Shown piece by piece: positions 33,402 through 41,899 of a stretch of DNA of 64,000 nucleotides. The DNA comes from JAHEAO01 sp041633555 (GTDB taxonomy: Bacteria > Pseudomonadota > Alphaproteobacteria > Rhodobacterales > Rhodobacteraceae): contig JBFKFZ010000014.1 in assembly GCA_041633555.1 (NCBI GenBank), positions 1-64,000 on the forward strand, in the 5' to 3' direction. The notes below the pieces were generated by a model. It was not told the DNA's origin. It ran no database searches and was given only the letters and a program-made list of their open reading frames with translations. Position numbers and translations under genes: made by a program. Within the stretch, counting starts at the first letter, position 1; every line of letters begins with the position of its first letter.

Positions 33402-35266
33402 CGCGGCCTCCATTCCGGGTAGAGGCAGCGGACCGCGCGGCCGTTCTGCGGCTTCAGTGCGATCTCCCCCATTTCGCAGGAGGTCTGCTTCTTCTCGCAG
33501 CGCGGTGCGAAGGCGCAGCCCGCCGGCAGGGCGTCGACCGAGGGCGGCAGGCCGGGGATCGCCGCCAGTTCACGCTGGCCGCCGCCAAGCTCCGGCACGC
33601 AGGCGATCAGCCGCCGCGCATAGGGATGCGCGGGGTCGGTAAGGATGCGGGCCGTCGGGCCTTCCTCGACGATGCGGCCGGCATACATGACCGCGACCCG
33701 GTCGCAAAGCTGCGCCACGACGCCGAAATCATGGGTGATGAAGATGATCGCAAGGCCGCGGTCGCGGCGCAGGTCATCGAGAAGCGACAGGATCTGCGCC
33801 TGCACCGTGACGTCGAGCGCGGTGGTGGGTTCGTCGGCGATGATCACGTCGGGATCGTTGGCCAGCGCCATTGCGATGCCGACCCGTTGGCGCATGCCGC
33901 CCGACATCTCGTGCGGATAGGCGTGGGCGCGGCTTTCGGGATTGGGGATGCGGACGGATTTCAGAAGCTCGATGGCGCGGGCCTGCGCCTCGGATTTGCC
34001 GATCCGGTGATGGCAGCGGATCGCCTCGGCCAGCTGGTCGCCGACGCGGTAGAGGGGATGAAGCGTCGCCAGCGGATCCTGGAAGATATAGGCGATGCGA
34101 TCGCCGCGCAGGCGCCGCAGCTCGGCGTAACGCATGCCGATCAGGTCGCGGCCCCTGTAGCGTACCGCCCCGCCGGTGATGATGCCGGGGGGCGAGGCGA
34201 CGAGGCCCATGACCGAAAGCGCCGTGACCGACTTGCCAGAGCCCGACTCGCCGATGATGCCCAGGCATTCGCCGGGCGCAACCGACAGGCTGACGCCGCC
34301 GACGGCGCGGTAGATGCGGGTTCCGACATGGAACTGGGTCTGCAGACCGTCGAGCGACAGGATGCCCTCGGTGCGCGGTTCGGGCACGTCCTTGCGCTCG
34401 ACCAGCGTCGCAGCCATCGGGCGTGAAAGCGCACCCGAGCGCAGGCGCGGGTCGAGCGCGTCGCGCACACCGTCGCCGAGAAGGTTGATCGACATGACGA
34501 TGATCAGGATCATGACACCCGGCACGACCGAGGTATGGGGTGCTGTGATCAGCGCCGCCCGCGCCTCGCCCAGCATCGAGCCGAGATCGGCCTGCGGCGG
34601 CTGGCTGCCGAGGCCGAGGAAGGAAAGGCCCGCGGTCTCGAGGATCATCCAGCCCACCGTCGTGGACATGGCGATGACAATGACCGGCAGGACATTGGGC
34701 AGGATTTCCGACAGGATGATCCGGGTATGGCCAAGCCCCGAGAGTTTCGCCGCATCGACGAATTCCTTGTGCGCGATGCCGAGGGTGATGCCGCGGATGT
34801 TGCGGGCGAAGAAGGGCACGTTGACGGCGGCCACCGCAATCAGCGCGTTCATCAGGCCGGGGCCGAGGGCGGCGACGATGGCGAGCGCCAGAAGGATGTA
34901 GGGAAAGGCCATCAGCATGTCGACGCCGCGCATGATGAGGTTGTCGGTACGGCCGCCAAAATAGCCCGCGACGATACCGATGGCAGCCCCGATCGTGGCG
35001 GCGATGAGGGCCGCCGAAAGGCCGATGGCCAGCGACAGGCGCGTGCCCCACATCAGCCGCGACAGGAGGTCCCGGCCAAGGTGATCGGTGCCGAGGAGAT
35101 GCCCCGCCGAGAAGGGCCGCAGGAAGCGGTCGGCGGTGTTGGTGACATTGGGCTCGGCCAGCGGCAGGAGCGGCGTCAGGACGACCAGCAGGATCACCAC
35201 CCCCAGCACCACCGCGCCCCCCAGCGCCAGCCGGTTGCGGGCGAGGAGCCTGAGGAACAGCCTCAT
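33398..35266 (-). CDS. Fused dipeptide ABC permease-ATPase (DppC-DppD)
   Basis: A single uninterrupted 622-codon frame joins two usual partners. Residues 1-285 are a DppC-type permease (about six helices; LGTDHLGRDLLSRL; EAA loop DAAKLSGLGHTRIILSEILP). After a short linker, residues 300-622 are a DppD-type ATPase with Walker A GESGSGKS (about 338), signature MSGGMRQRVGIAMAL, Walker B VIIADEPTTALD and the C-terminal Cys motif ending CLYPEWRP. Such fusions exist in a few alphaproteobacterial peptide importers. ATGA overlaps on both sides give tight coupling. Confidence 0.92.
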   Translation of the reverse strand: MRLFLRLLARNRLALGGAVVLGVVILLVVLTPLLPLAEPNVTNTADRFLRPFSAGHLLGTDHLGRDLLSRLMWGTRLSLAIGLSAALIAATIGAAIGIVAGYFGGRTDNLIMRGVDMLMAFPYILLALAIVAALGPGLMNALIAVAAVNVPFFARNIRGITLGIAHKEFVDAAKLSGLGHTRIILSEILPNVLPVIVIAMSTTVGWMILETAGLSFLGLGSQPPQADLGSMLGEARAALITAPHTSVVPGVMILIIVMSINLLGDGVRDALDPRLRSGALSRPMAATLVERKDVPEPRTEGILSLDGLQTQFHVGTRIYRAVGGVSLSVAPGECLGIIGESGSGKSVTALSVMGLVASPPGIITGGAVRYRGRDLIGMRYAELRRLRGDRIAYIFQDPLATLHPLYRVGDQLAEAIRCHHRIGKSEAQARAIELLKSVRIPNPESRAHAYPHEMSGGMRQRVGIAMALANDPDVIIADEPTTALDVTVQAQILSLLDDLRRDRGLAIIFITHDFGVVAQLCDRVAVMYAGRIVEEGPTARILTDPAHPYARRLIACVPELGGGQRELAAIPGLPPSVDALPAGCAFAPRCEKKQTSCEMGEIALKPQNGRAVRCLYPEWRPR

Positions 35267-36210
35267 GTCTTGATCCGAGGGTCAAGCAGGCTCTGCGCCA
35301 CATCGACCATGATGTTGAAGAGAACGTAACAGGCCGCGACGAAGACGACGCCGCCCTGCACCAGAAGGATGTCGCGCTTCAGGATCGCATCGACCAGCAT
35401 CCGCCCGACGCCGGGCCATTGAAAGACGATCTCGATATAGACCGCCCCCGACAGCACGAAACCGGCCTGAATGCCGAGGACCGGGATGATCGAGACCATC
35501 GCCGCGCGCAGCGCATGGCCCCAGATCACCCGGTATTCGCTGACCCCCTTGGCCCGCGCGGTGCGGATGAAATCCTGCCGCAGGACCTCGAGCATCGCCG
35601 AGCGTGAGAGCCGCGCGATGACGCCAGTGGCGACGACCGCGAGCGCCGTGGCGGGCATCACGAGATGTTTCAGCAGGTCCCAGAGATCACCGCCGCCATA
35701 GATCGCGAACATGCCGGATACCGGCAGCCATTTCAGGTTCACTGCGAAAAGAAGGATCATCATCATGCCGAGAAAGAAGCTCGGGATCGAGATCCCCAGG
35801 AGCACGGTGAAGGTTATCGCCTTGTCGGCCAGCCCGTATTGCCGCGAGGCCGAGACGACGCCGGCGAGGATGCCGAAGAGGCAGCAGAGAACAAAGGCGG
35901 TGCCGGCCAGCACGAGGGTCGCGTTGAACCGCTCCAGCACCTCGTCGAGGACCGGGCGGTTCAGTGCGAAGCTCTGCCCGAAATCCCCGGTCAGCATATT
36001 GCCGAGCCAGATGAAATATTGCGCCACGGCGGGTTTGTCCAAACCGAGGTCGCGGTTCAGCTTCTCGACGTTTTCAGGCGTGGCGTATGACCCGAGGATC
36101 GCAGTCGCCGGATCGCCCGGGATGAGCGCCATGATCGCGAAGACGATGACCGTGATGCCCAGCAAGACCGGGATCGCCGACAAAAGCCGCCTCAGGATAT
36201 AGCTGCCCAT
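35263..36210 (-). CDS. Dipeptide-type ABC permease (DppB-like)
   Basis: A 315-residue inner-membrane permease with about six helices: ILRRLLSAIPVLLGITVIVF at the N-terminus, GDPATAIL, and the EAA-type loop RTARAKGVSEYRVIWGHALR. The C-terminal LFNIMVDVAQSLLDPRIK is typical of DppB/OppB. GGGGAG lies before ATG 36210. Overlaps the fusion gene by four bases. Confidence 0.93.
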   Translation of the reverse strand: MGSYILRRLLSAIPVLLGITVIVFAIMALIPGDPATAILGSYATPENVEKLNRDLGLDKPAVAQYFIWLGNMLTGDFGQSFALNRPVLDEVLERFNATLVLAGTAFVLCCLFGILAGVVSASRQYGLADKAITFTVLLGISIPSFFLGMMMILLFAVNLKWLPVSGMFAIYGGGDLWDLLKHLVMPATALAVVATGVIARLSRSAMLEVLRQDFIRTARAKGVSEYRVIWGHALRAAMVSIIPVLGIQAGFVLSGAVYIEIVFQWPGVGRMLVDAILKRDILLVQGGVVFVAACYVLFNIMVDVAQSLLDPRIKT

Positions 36211-36220
36211 ACGGCTCCCC

Positions 36221-36254
36221 GCTTTTTCTTTGCAGAAATATTCCCGCCGGAGGC
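36221..36254. repeat. Short intergenic repeat (copy 1)
   Basis: GCTTTTTCTTTGCAGAAATA then TTCCCGCCGGAGGC, between dppB and the binding-protein gene. A related string occurs after argD (46304-46336): both have a TTCTTT-like run, GCA, AATAT and a CC/GG-rich tail. Probably a low-level genome repeat family. Confidence 0.35.
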
Positions 36255-36301
36255 ATCAGACCGCGATCCTTCGCAGAATGATCGCCCCCGGCGCGATGGG
36301 T

Positions 36302-37879
36302 TCAGTTCTTCACCACGTCCTTCAGCAGCAGGAAGAAGGACGGCTCCAGCTGGAAATTCTCGACCCCGGCGCTGGTCACTGCGTTCTGCTTCCAGTTCGC
36401 AACGAAGACCCAGGGCGCATCTTCCTGCACGATCCCCTGCATTTCCTTGTAAAGCCGGGCACGCTCGCCCTGGTCGGTGGCGGTGCGGGCGGCCTCCAGC
36501 AGTTCGTCGACCTTCGGGTTGGAATAGTAACCCGAGTTGAAGCCGCCCTTGTCGGGCCAGGCCTCGGTGCGCAGCGCCAGGAACGGCAGCGTATCGGGAT
36601 CGTTGGTCATCCAGGCCATCTCGGCCATGTCGGCCTTGCCCTCAAGCCCCGGATTGACGTTGCCCAGGAACGTGTTCCACTCGTAGGTCTCGATTGTGAC
36701 ATCGAAGCCCACGGCCTCGAGATCCGCCTGGATCGCAGTGCCCATGGCGACCGGATCAAGCATGCCGGATCCACCCTCGGTCACGTAGAAGGTGACGGCG
36801 GGGCTCTCCATCCCGGCTTCGGCCAGTAGCGCCCTGGCCTTTTCGGGATCGTAGGGATAGGGCTCGAGGCTCTCGTCATAGGCCCAGGCAAAGGCGGGCG
36901 GGGTCGGTCCCGCCGCTACCTCGGCGGTGCCTTCCAGCACGTCATTGACCAGCGCTTCCTTGTTCACCGCGTAATTCGCAGCCTGCCGCACGGCTTTCTC
37001 GGCGAAGGGGCCTTCCTTGGCGTTCAGGATCAGGAACCAGACATGTGGTCCGGCCTGTTCCGAAACCTTGTAGGCCTCCGACTGGAACTGCGACAAAGCC
37101 ACCGGGGGCACCTCGACCATCAGGTCGATGCCGCCCGCCAGCATCTCGGCAGTGCGGGTATTTGCATCTGTGATCGGGCGGTAGACCACGGCCTCGAGCG
37201 ACGAAGCACCGTCCCAGTAATCGGGGTTCTTCTCGACCACCACGGCCTCGTTCGAGCGCCACTCGGCGAACTTGAACGGTCCGGTGCCCGACGGGTTGCG
37301 GCCGAATTCCGCGCCATGCTGTTCAACGGCGGCCTGAGAAACGATCAGCCCGGTCGGGTAGGCGAGGTTCGACAGGAACGGCGCATAGGGCGCGTTCAGG
37401 GTGAACTTGACGGTTGAGGGGTCCACGGCTTCCACATTCTCCACCGCCGAGAAGAAGAAGGACAGCGGGAACGGCCCGGTATTGTGGAACGGGTGATCCT
37501 CTTTCAGCATCCGGTCGAAGTTGAACTTCACCACCTCGGCGGTGAAATCGCTGCCGTCATGGAACTTCACGCCTTCGCGCAGGGTGAAGGTATATTCGGT
37601 GCCGTCCTCGCTGATCTCCCAGGCGGTTGCAAGCGCGGGTTCAACCTCGAGCGTGCCGGACTTGTAGCGCACGAGGCCGTCATAGACATTCATCAGGATC
37701 CGGAAATCGTTGACCGCGGTGACCGCGGCGGGGTCGAGCGCCTTCGGCTCGGCGATCTGGCCGACGACCAGCACGCCCGGCGGCGTCTGCGCCTGCAAGG
37801 GGGTCGAGAGGCCAAGCGCCATCACGCCGGCCCCGGCCGCCGCCAGCAGGCTGCGGCGTGTCAATTTCCTCAGTTGCAT
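36302..37879 (-). CDS. Dipeptide/oligopeptide ABC transporter substrate-binding protein
   Basis: A 525-residue SBP_bac_5 family protein with a twin-arginine-like signal (LTRRSLLAAAGAGVMALG, cleavage near AQA, residue 31). Family motifs: FTLREGVKFHDGSDFTAE, GTGPFKFAEW and PYDPEKARALLAEAG. It should bind a peptide or a related amide in the periplasm and feed the importer encoded next. GGGAGG stands ten bases before ATG 37879. First gene of the operon, divergent from a DUF1028 gene. Confidence 0.92.
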   Translation of the reverse strand: MQLRKLTRRSLLAAAGAGVMALGLSTPLQAQTPPGVLVVGQIAEPKALDPAAVTAVNDFRILMNVYDGLVRYKSGTLEVEPALATAWEISEDGTEYTFTLREGVKFHDGSDFTAEVVKFNFDRMLKEDHPFHNTGPFPLSFFFSAVENVEAVDPSTVKFTLNAPYAPFLSNLAYPTGLIVSQAAVEQHGAEFGRNPSGTGPFKFAEWRSNEAVVVEKNPDYWDGASSLEAVVYRPITDANTRTAEMLAGGIDLMVEVPPVALSQFQSEAYKVSEQAGPHVWFLILNAKEGPFAEKAVRQAANYAVNKEALVNDVLEGTAEVAAGPTPPAFAWAYDESLEPYPYDPEKARALLAEAGMESPAVTFYVTEGGSGMLDPVAMGTAIQADLEAVGFDVTIETYEWNTFLGNVNPGLEGKADMAEMAWMTNDPDTLPFLALRTEAWPDKGGFNSGYYSNPKVDELLEAARTATDQGERARLYKEMQGIVQEDAPWVFVANWKQNAVTSAGVENFQLEPSFFLLLKDVVKN

Positions 37880-37912
37880 TTGGTAATCCTCCCTGTTGTC
37901 GCTATAGTCAAA

Positions 37913-37924
37913 TTATCATGATAA
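37913..37924. promoter_or_regulatory. Palindromic operator, copy 1
   Basis: TTATCATGATAA is a perfect 12-base palindrome, 33 bases before the binding-protein ATG on the minus strand. A near copy lies 28 bases away. Suits a FadR-type dimer such as the regulator encoded at the operon end. Confidence 0.55.
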
Positions 37925-37940
37925 ATGATCTGCGTCCAAT

Positions 37941-37952
37941 TTTTCATGATAA
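37941..37952. promoter_or_regulatory. Palindromic operator, copy 2
   Basis: TTTTCATGATAA differs from copy 1 at one base. Centre-to-centre distance is 28 bases. It lies about 30 bases before the DUF1028 ATG, so one regulator could govern both directions. Confidence 0.5.
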
Positions 37953-37983
37953 ATTGAAGGCTTGATCTGAAGGTGCTGAATTC

Positions 37984-38649
37984 ATGACTTTTTCGATCCT
38001 CGCCCTTGATCGGGAGACCGGCAGGATCGGTGGCGCGGCGGCGACCGGCAGCCTCTGCGTTGGCGGCTGGGTGCTGCGCGGCGATTCGCGGACGGGCATG
38101 TCGACCTCGCAGGGAACCGCGCCCTCGACACTCTGGGGCGAGGAGGTGCTGGAGGCGATGAAAGGCGGCCTTGGCGCGGCGGAAGCGGTGGCGGCGGTCA
38201 CCGGCGCCGATGCGGGGCGGGGGCACCGACAATTGGCGGCGCTCGACCTTGGCGGCGGTGTCGGGGTCTTTACCGGAGATCAGAGCATTCCGTTCGCCGG
38301 GTCGGTCAAAGGGGCGGGCGTGGTCGTTGCGGGCAACCTCCTGTCAGGCCGGGCGGTGCTCGACGCGGCCCTGAAGGCGTTTCAAGTGAGCAAGGCGCCG
38401 TTCCCCGAGCGGCTCTTGGCCGCGCTCGATGCCGGTCACGGGGCCGGCAGCGACAGCCGCGGGCTGCTGTCGGCGGCCTTGCTGGTGCTGGGCAATGACA
38501 TGCCGCCCCTGACCCTGCGCGTCGATCTGGCCAGGAAGCCCTTGAAACGGCTACGAAAGCTTTATCGCCGCGCCATGTCTGCGCCCTATGCGGACTGGCT
38601 TGACGTGGTGCCGACGCGGAATGACCCCGAGCGCAGCCTGCCCGATTAG
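37984..38649 (+). CDS. DUF1028 family protein (Ntn-hydrolase-like)
   Basis: A 221-residue protein starting MTFSILALDRETGRIGGAA, the DUF1028 opening (TFSIVAxDPxTGxxG). The family has an Ntn-hydrolase-like fold and often sits beside peptide or amide transport genes. Here residue 2 is Thr, a possible N-terminal nucleophile after Met removal. It also keeps VVAGNLLSG. Divergent from a peptide-type importer across paired palindromes, so it may process the imported substrate; this is inference. Confidence 0.82.
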   Translation: MTFSILALDRETGRIGGAAATGSLCVGGWVLRGDSRTGMSTSQGTAPSTLWGEEVLEAMKGGLGAAEAVAAVTGADAGRGHRQLAALDLGGGVGVFTGDQSIPFAGSVKGAGVVVAGNLLSGRAVLDAALKAFQVSKAPFPERLLAALDAGHGAGSDSRGLLSAALLVLGNDMPPLTLRVDLARKPLKRLRKLYRRAMSAPYADWLDVVPTRNDPERSLPD

Positions 38650-39392
38650 CCGCAGGGCCCCGGATCGGCGGATTCGAGCGCCACGAGCCGGGTCAGCGTG
38701 GCGTCATCGACGTCGCCGATGACCAGCGTCCGGCCGATGACCAGCCCCGGCGTTCCGGCCATCCCGAAAAGACCGGCCACCGCGCGCGAACGGTTCAGAC
38801 GTTCGATCACCGCTGGACCCTGCATGTCGGCAATGAGCCGCCCGGCATCGATGCCGGCGCTCTCGGCAAGCTCGGTGATATAGCCCTCGGTCGGCTGGAA
38901 GGCGGCGCGCATCATCCGGTCGTGGAAGGTATCGAATGCTCCCTGTTCGCGGGCGGCGATGGCGGCGCGGGCCGCCAGTTCCGAGGCCGGGCCAAGGCTC
39001 GCCAGGTCATGCCATGTCAGCGTGACGCCGGAAAGATCGCGCAGCCGGGGCGAGAGGCGGCGGCAGATCGGGCACTGGTAATCGTAGAAATAGGCCACCG
39101 GCACGCGGCCTGGCGCAGCGCTGTCGAAAAGCGCCGCGCAAGCGTCGGCGGCAACGGCGGCGCGGGCCTGCCGCAGATCCTCGGACGCGGGCCCGTCAAG
39201 CCCGGCGAAGACCGCGCCGGCTAATGAGACTGCGCCGCGGGGCAGGGTGCGAAAGCCGGGCGGCTCCTTGAGGTCGGAGAAATTCAGATCGGGGGCAGGC
39301 AGCAGCGCACCGGAAAGGTCGAAGCGCTGGGCAAGCGCCAGCACCCCGGCAATACCGGCCAGGACCAGAAGGTTGCGCCGCGCGCGGCTCAT
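38646..39392 (-). CDS. DsbA-like thioredoxin-fold protein
   Basis: A 248-residue protein with an N-terminal membrane anchor (RRNLLVLAGIAGVLALAQ) and a periplasmic thioredoxin/DsbA-type domain: active site CPIC in FYDYQCPICRRLSP, and cis-Pro loop GTPGLVIG. It probably forms or shuffles disulfides. Start at ATG 39392 gives an ATGA overlap with the ABC permease gene; 17 further open codons lie upstream inside that gene. Its TGA-containing 3' end overlaps the convergent DUF1028 gene by four bases. Confidence 0.85.
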   Translation of the reverse strand: MSRARRNLLVLAGIAGVLALAQRFDLSGALLPAPDLNFSDLKEPPGFRTLPRGAVSLAGAVFAGLDGPASEDLRQARAAVAADACAALFDSAAPGRVPVAYFYDYQCPICRRLSPRLRDLSGVTLTWHDLASLGPASELAARAAIAAREQGAFDTFHDRMMRAAFQPTEGYITELAESAGIDAGRLIADMQGPAVIERLNRSRAVAGLFGMAGTPGLVIGRTLVIGDVDDATLTRLVALESADPGPCG

Positions 39393-40150
39393 TGCCGGAT
39401 GCGCCAGCCGGTGCGGAAGATCAGCCAGATCACGATAAGGCAAAGCGAAAGAAACACCGTGATCGCGGCAATCGAGATGCCCACCGGCACATCTGCAACC
39501 CCGAAGAAGGACCAGCGGAACCCCGAGATCAGGTAGAGAACCGGGTTGAAATGCGTCACCGTCTGCCAGCCCGGCGGCAGCATCGAGACCGAGTAGAACG
39601 AGCCGCCGAGGAATACCAGCGGCGTGATGACCAGCAGCGGGATCAGCTGCAACTGCTCGAAATTACCCGCCCAGATGCCGATGATGAAGCCCAGCAGCGC
39701 AAAGGAAATGGCTGTCAGCAACAAAAAGGTGATCATCCAGATGGGATGCAGGATGTTGAGGTCGACGAACAAGGTCGAGGTGGCGAGGATGATCAGCGCG
39801 ATCATGATCGCCTTGGTCGCTGCCGCGCCGACATAGCCGATGACGATCTCGATGAAGGAGATCGGCGCGGACAGGAGTTCATAGACCGTGCCGATGAATT
39901 TCGGGAAATAGATGCCGAAGGAGGCGTTCGTCACCGATTGCTGCAACAGCGTCAGCATGATCAGGCCGGGTACGATGAAGGCGCCGTAGGATATCCCCTC
40001 GACCGACTCGATGCGGCCGCCGATTGCCGCGCCGAAGACCACGAAGTAAAGCACCGTCGACAAGACCGGCGAAACGATCGATTGGGCGATGGTGCGGAAG
40101 GTGCGTGCCATTTCAAAGACATAGATCGCGCGGATCGCGTGCCAGTTCAT
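39389..40150 (-). CDS. ABC-2 type transporter permease
   Basis: A 253-residue membrane protein with about six helices and the ABC-2 motifs GAFIVPGLIMLTLLQQS, PISFIEIVIGYV and TPLVFLGGSFYSVSMLP followed by HFNPVLYLISGFRW. It overlaps the ATPase gene by four bases (ATGA), so they form an exporter. Substrate unknown; relatives export lipids, polysaccharides or drugs. A second ABC-2 permease with the same motifs lies at 41.9 kb. Confidence 0.9.
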   Translation of the reverse strand: MNWHAIRAIYVFEMARTFRTIAQSIVSPVLSTVLYFVVFGAAIGGRIESVEGISYGAFIVPGLIMLTLLQQSVTNASFGIYFPKFIGTVYELLSAPISFIEIVIGYVGAAATKAIMIALIILATSTLFVDLNILHPIWMITFLLLTAISFALLGFIIGIWAGNFEQLQLIPLLVITPLVFLGGSFYSVSMLPPGWQTVTHFNPVLYLISGFRWSFFGVADVPVGISIAAITVFLSLCLIVIWLIFRTGWRIRQ

Positions 40151-41076
40151 GACGCATCCTCCCTTACCAGGTCCAGGAACACCTGCTCTAGGCTGCTTTC
40201 CTCGGTTTCGAGATCCCTGACCGACAGCCCGGCTTCGGACAGGTCAGAAAGCAGGTGCGCGATGCCGGTGCGGTCGGCCCGCGTGTCGTAGTCATAGGCC
40301 AGCGCATGGCCGTCCTTCTCCAGCACCAGCCGGTAGTTGGCCAGCCCTTTCGGGATCGCCCTTACCGGCGCCTGCAGGTCGATCATCAGCCGCTTCTTGC
40401 CAAGCTGCTTCATCAGCTTGTCCTTGTCCTCGACCAGCAAGAGCTTGCCCTTGTTGATCACCCCGATCCGGTCGGCCATCTCCTCGGCTTCTTCGATGTA
40501 ATGCGTCGTCAGGATGATGGTGACGCCATCGTCGCGCAGGCGGCGCACCAGTTCCCACATGTCCTTGCGCAGGTTGACGTCGACCCCGGCAGTCGGTTCG
40601 TCGAGAAAGAGCACCCGCGGCTCGTGGGAAAGCGCCTTGGCGATCAGCACGCGGCGCTTCATGCCGCCCGAAAGCTCGCGGTTGCGGTTGTCCTTCTTGT
40701 CCCAGAGCGACAGGGCGCGCAGGACGTGCTCGATATGCGCCTCGTCCGGGGCCCTGCCGAACAGCCCGCGCGAAAAGCGGGTGGTGGCGATGACCTTCTC
40801 GAAGGGTTCGATGGTGATTTCCTGCGGCACCAGCCCGATCAACGACCGCGCGGCGCGGAATTCGGACTGGATGTCGTGGCCGCCCACCGTCACGCTGCCC
40901 GCGCTTGGCTGGACGAGCCCGCAAATCGCCGAGATCAGCGTCGTCTTGCCGGCCCCGTTGGGACCCAGAAGGGCAAGGATCTCGCCCTCTTCGATATCGA
41001 GGCTGACATCGTGGAGCGCGGTGAACCCGTTGCCATAGGTCTTGCTCAGGTTGCTGACGGAGATGATCGGCGGCAT
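40147..41076 (-). CDS. ABC transporter ATP-binding protein (ABC-2 type)
   Basis: A 309-residue ATPase: Walker A LLGPNGAGKTTLI, Q-loop GLVPQE, signature LSGGMKRRVLIAKAL, Walker B VLFLDEPTAGVD, switch His in TTHYIEEAEEMA. The C-terminus carries a DrrA-like extension. Start at ATG 41076 keeps AAGGA eight bases upstream; ATG 41085 also fits. Coupled to the ABC-2 permease. Confidence 0.92.
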   Translation of the reverse strand: MPPIISVSNLSKTYGNGFTALHDVSLDIEEGEILALLGPNGAGKTTLISAICGLVQPSAGSVTVGGHDIQSEFRAARSLIGLVPQEITIEPFEKVIATTRFSRGLFGRAPDEAHIEHVLRALSLWDKKDNRNRELSGGMKRRVLIAKALSHEPRVLFLDEPTAGVDVNLRKDMWELVRRLRDDGVTIILTTHYIEEAEEMADRIGVINKGKLLLVEDKDKLMKQLGKKRLMIDLQAPVRAIPKGLANYRLVLEKDGHALAYDYDTRADRTGIAHLLSDLSEAGLSVRDLETEESSLEQVFLDLVREDAS

Positions 41077-41210
41077 TGCATGCATCCTTGCTGTTCGCCG
41101 CAACGATCTAGCCCGGCAGACCGGACTCCGCCAGTCTCAGGCACCGCACATCTACTGTTCGGATATGCCCGCGGCGGGCAGAGCGGCGCGATCCTCACGC
41201 CGTCGCAGGG

Positions 41211-41765
41211 TCAGCGGCGGCGGTCGCGGCGGCTTGACATCGGCTGGAAGGCGACGCCGACATGCGCCTCGCAATAGGGCTTGCCGGGCTGCACCGACAG
41301 GCCGCAGAACCAGAAATCATCCGTTGCGGGGTCGCCGACCGGCCATTTGCAGGTCCGCTCGGTCAGTTCCATCAGGCTGATCTTCTTCGATTTCTTCTCG
41401 ACCTCGCGGACGCTCGCCAGCGCTTCGGGGCTGATCTCGTTGGCCGAAGGCTGCGGCGGCAGCGGCTGGCCGGCCGGAATGATCTGGCGGCGCAGCGGGA
41501 CGACCGGCTTTTCGGCAGGTTCAGCGGCCTCGGATTCCGGCTTCGCATCGGTCTTTGCCTGTGCGGCGGGCTTGGCGGCGGCCTTTTCCTTGGCGGCCGG
41601 TTTGGCCGGTGCGCCGCCGGTGCGGTTCGACAGGCCGAGCCGGTGCACCTTGCCGATCACCGCGTTCCGCGTCACTCCGCCCAGCTCCTTCGCGATCTGG
41701 CTGGCGCTCTGGCCTTCGTTCCACATCTTCTTCAGGGTCTCTACGCGTTCATCGGTCCAGGACAT
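41211..41765 (-). CDS. gcrA: GcrA family cell cycle regulator
   Basis: A 184-residue GcrA protein. The helix-turn-helix is at 1-45 (MSWTDERVETLKKMWNEGQS, then ASQIAKELGGVTRNAVIGK), an Ala/Lys/Pro-rich linker spans about 50-105, and the C-terminal domain that binds sigma-70 has TCKWPVGDP, FCGL and PYCEAH. In alphaproteobacteria GcrA works with the CcrM methylase on GANTC-marked promoters. GAGGT precedes ATG 41765. Confidence 0.95.
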   Translation of the reverse strand: MSWTDERVETLKKMWNEGQSASQIAKELGGVTRNAVIGKVHRLGLSNRTGGAPAKPAAKEKAAAKPAAQAKTDAKPESEAAEPAEKPVVPLRRQIIPAGQPLPPQPSANEISPEALASVREVEKKSKKISLMELTERTCKWPVGDPATDDFWFCGLSVQPGKPYCEAHVGVAFQPMSSRRDRRR

Positions 41766-41899
41766 CGGATTACCTCAACTGAAAACGGCCAAGGGGCGGT
41801 CTGCCCTGGCCGTCAGGAATTTCTGGTCAGCGCCTATTCTAATCCCGGCAGCGGTCGGGATACAAGCACCCGCAAATCGCAGGACGCAGGGGCATCGGC

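Noticed and set aside
33774..35303. 509-codon minus-strand frame
   Set aside because: Same strand as the DppC-DppD fusion but out of frame; Arg/His/Pro-rich shadow composition.
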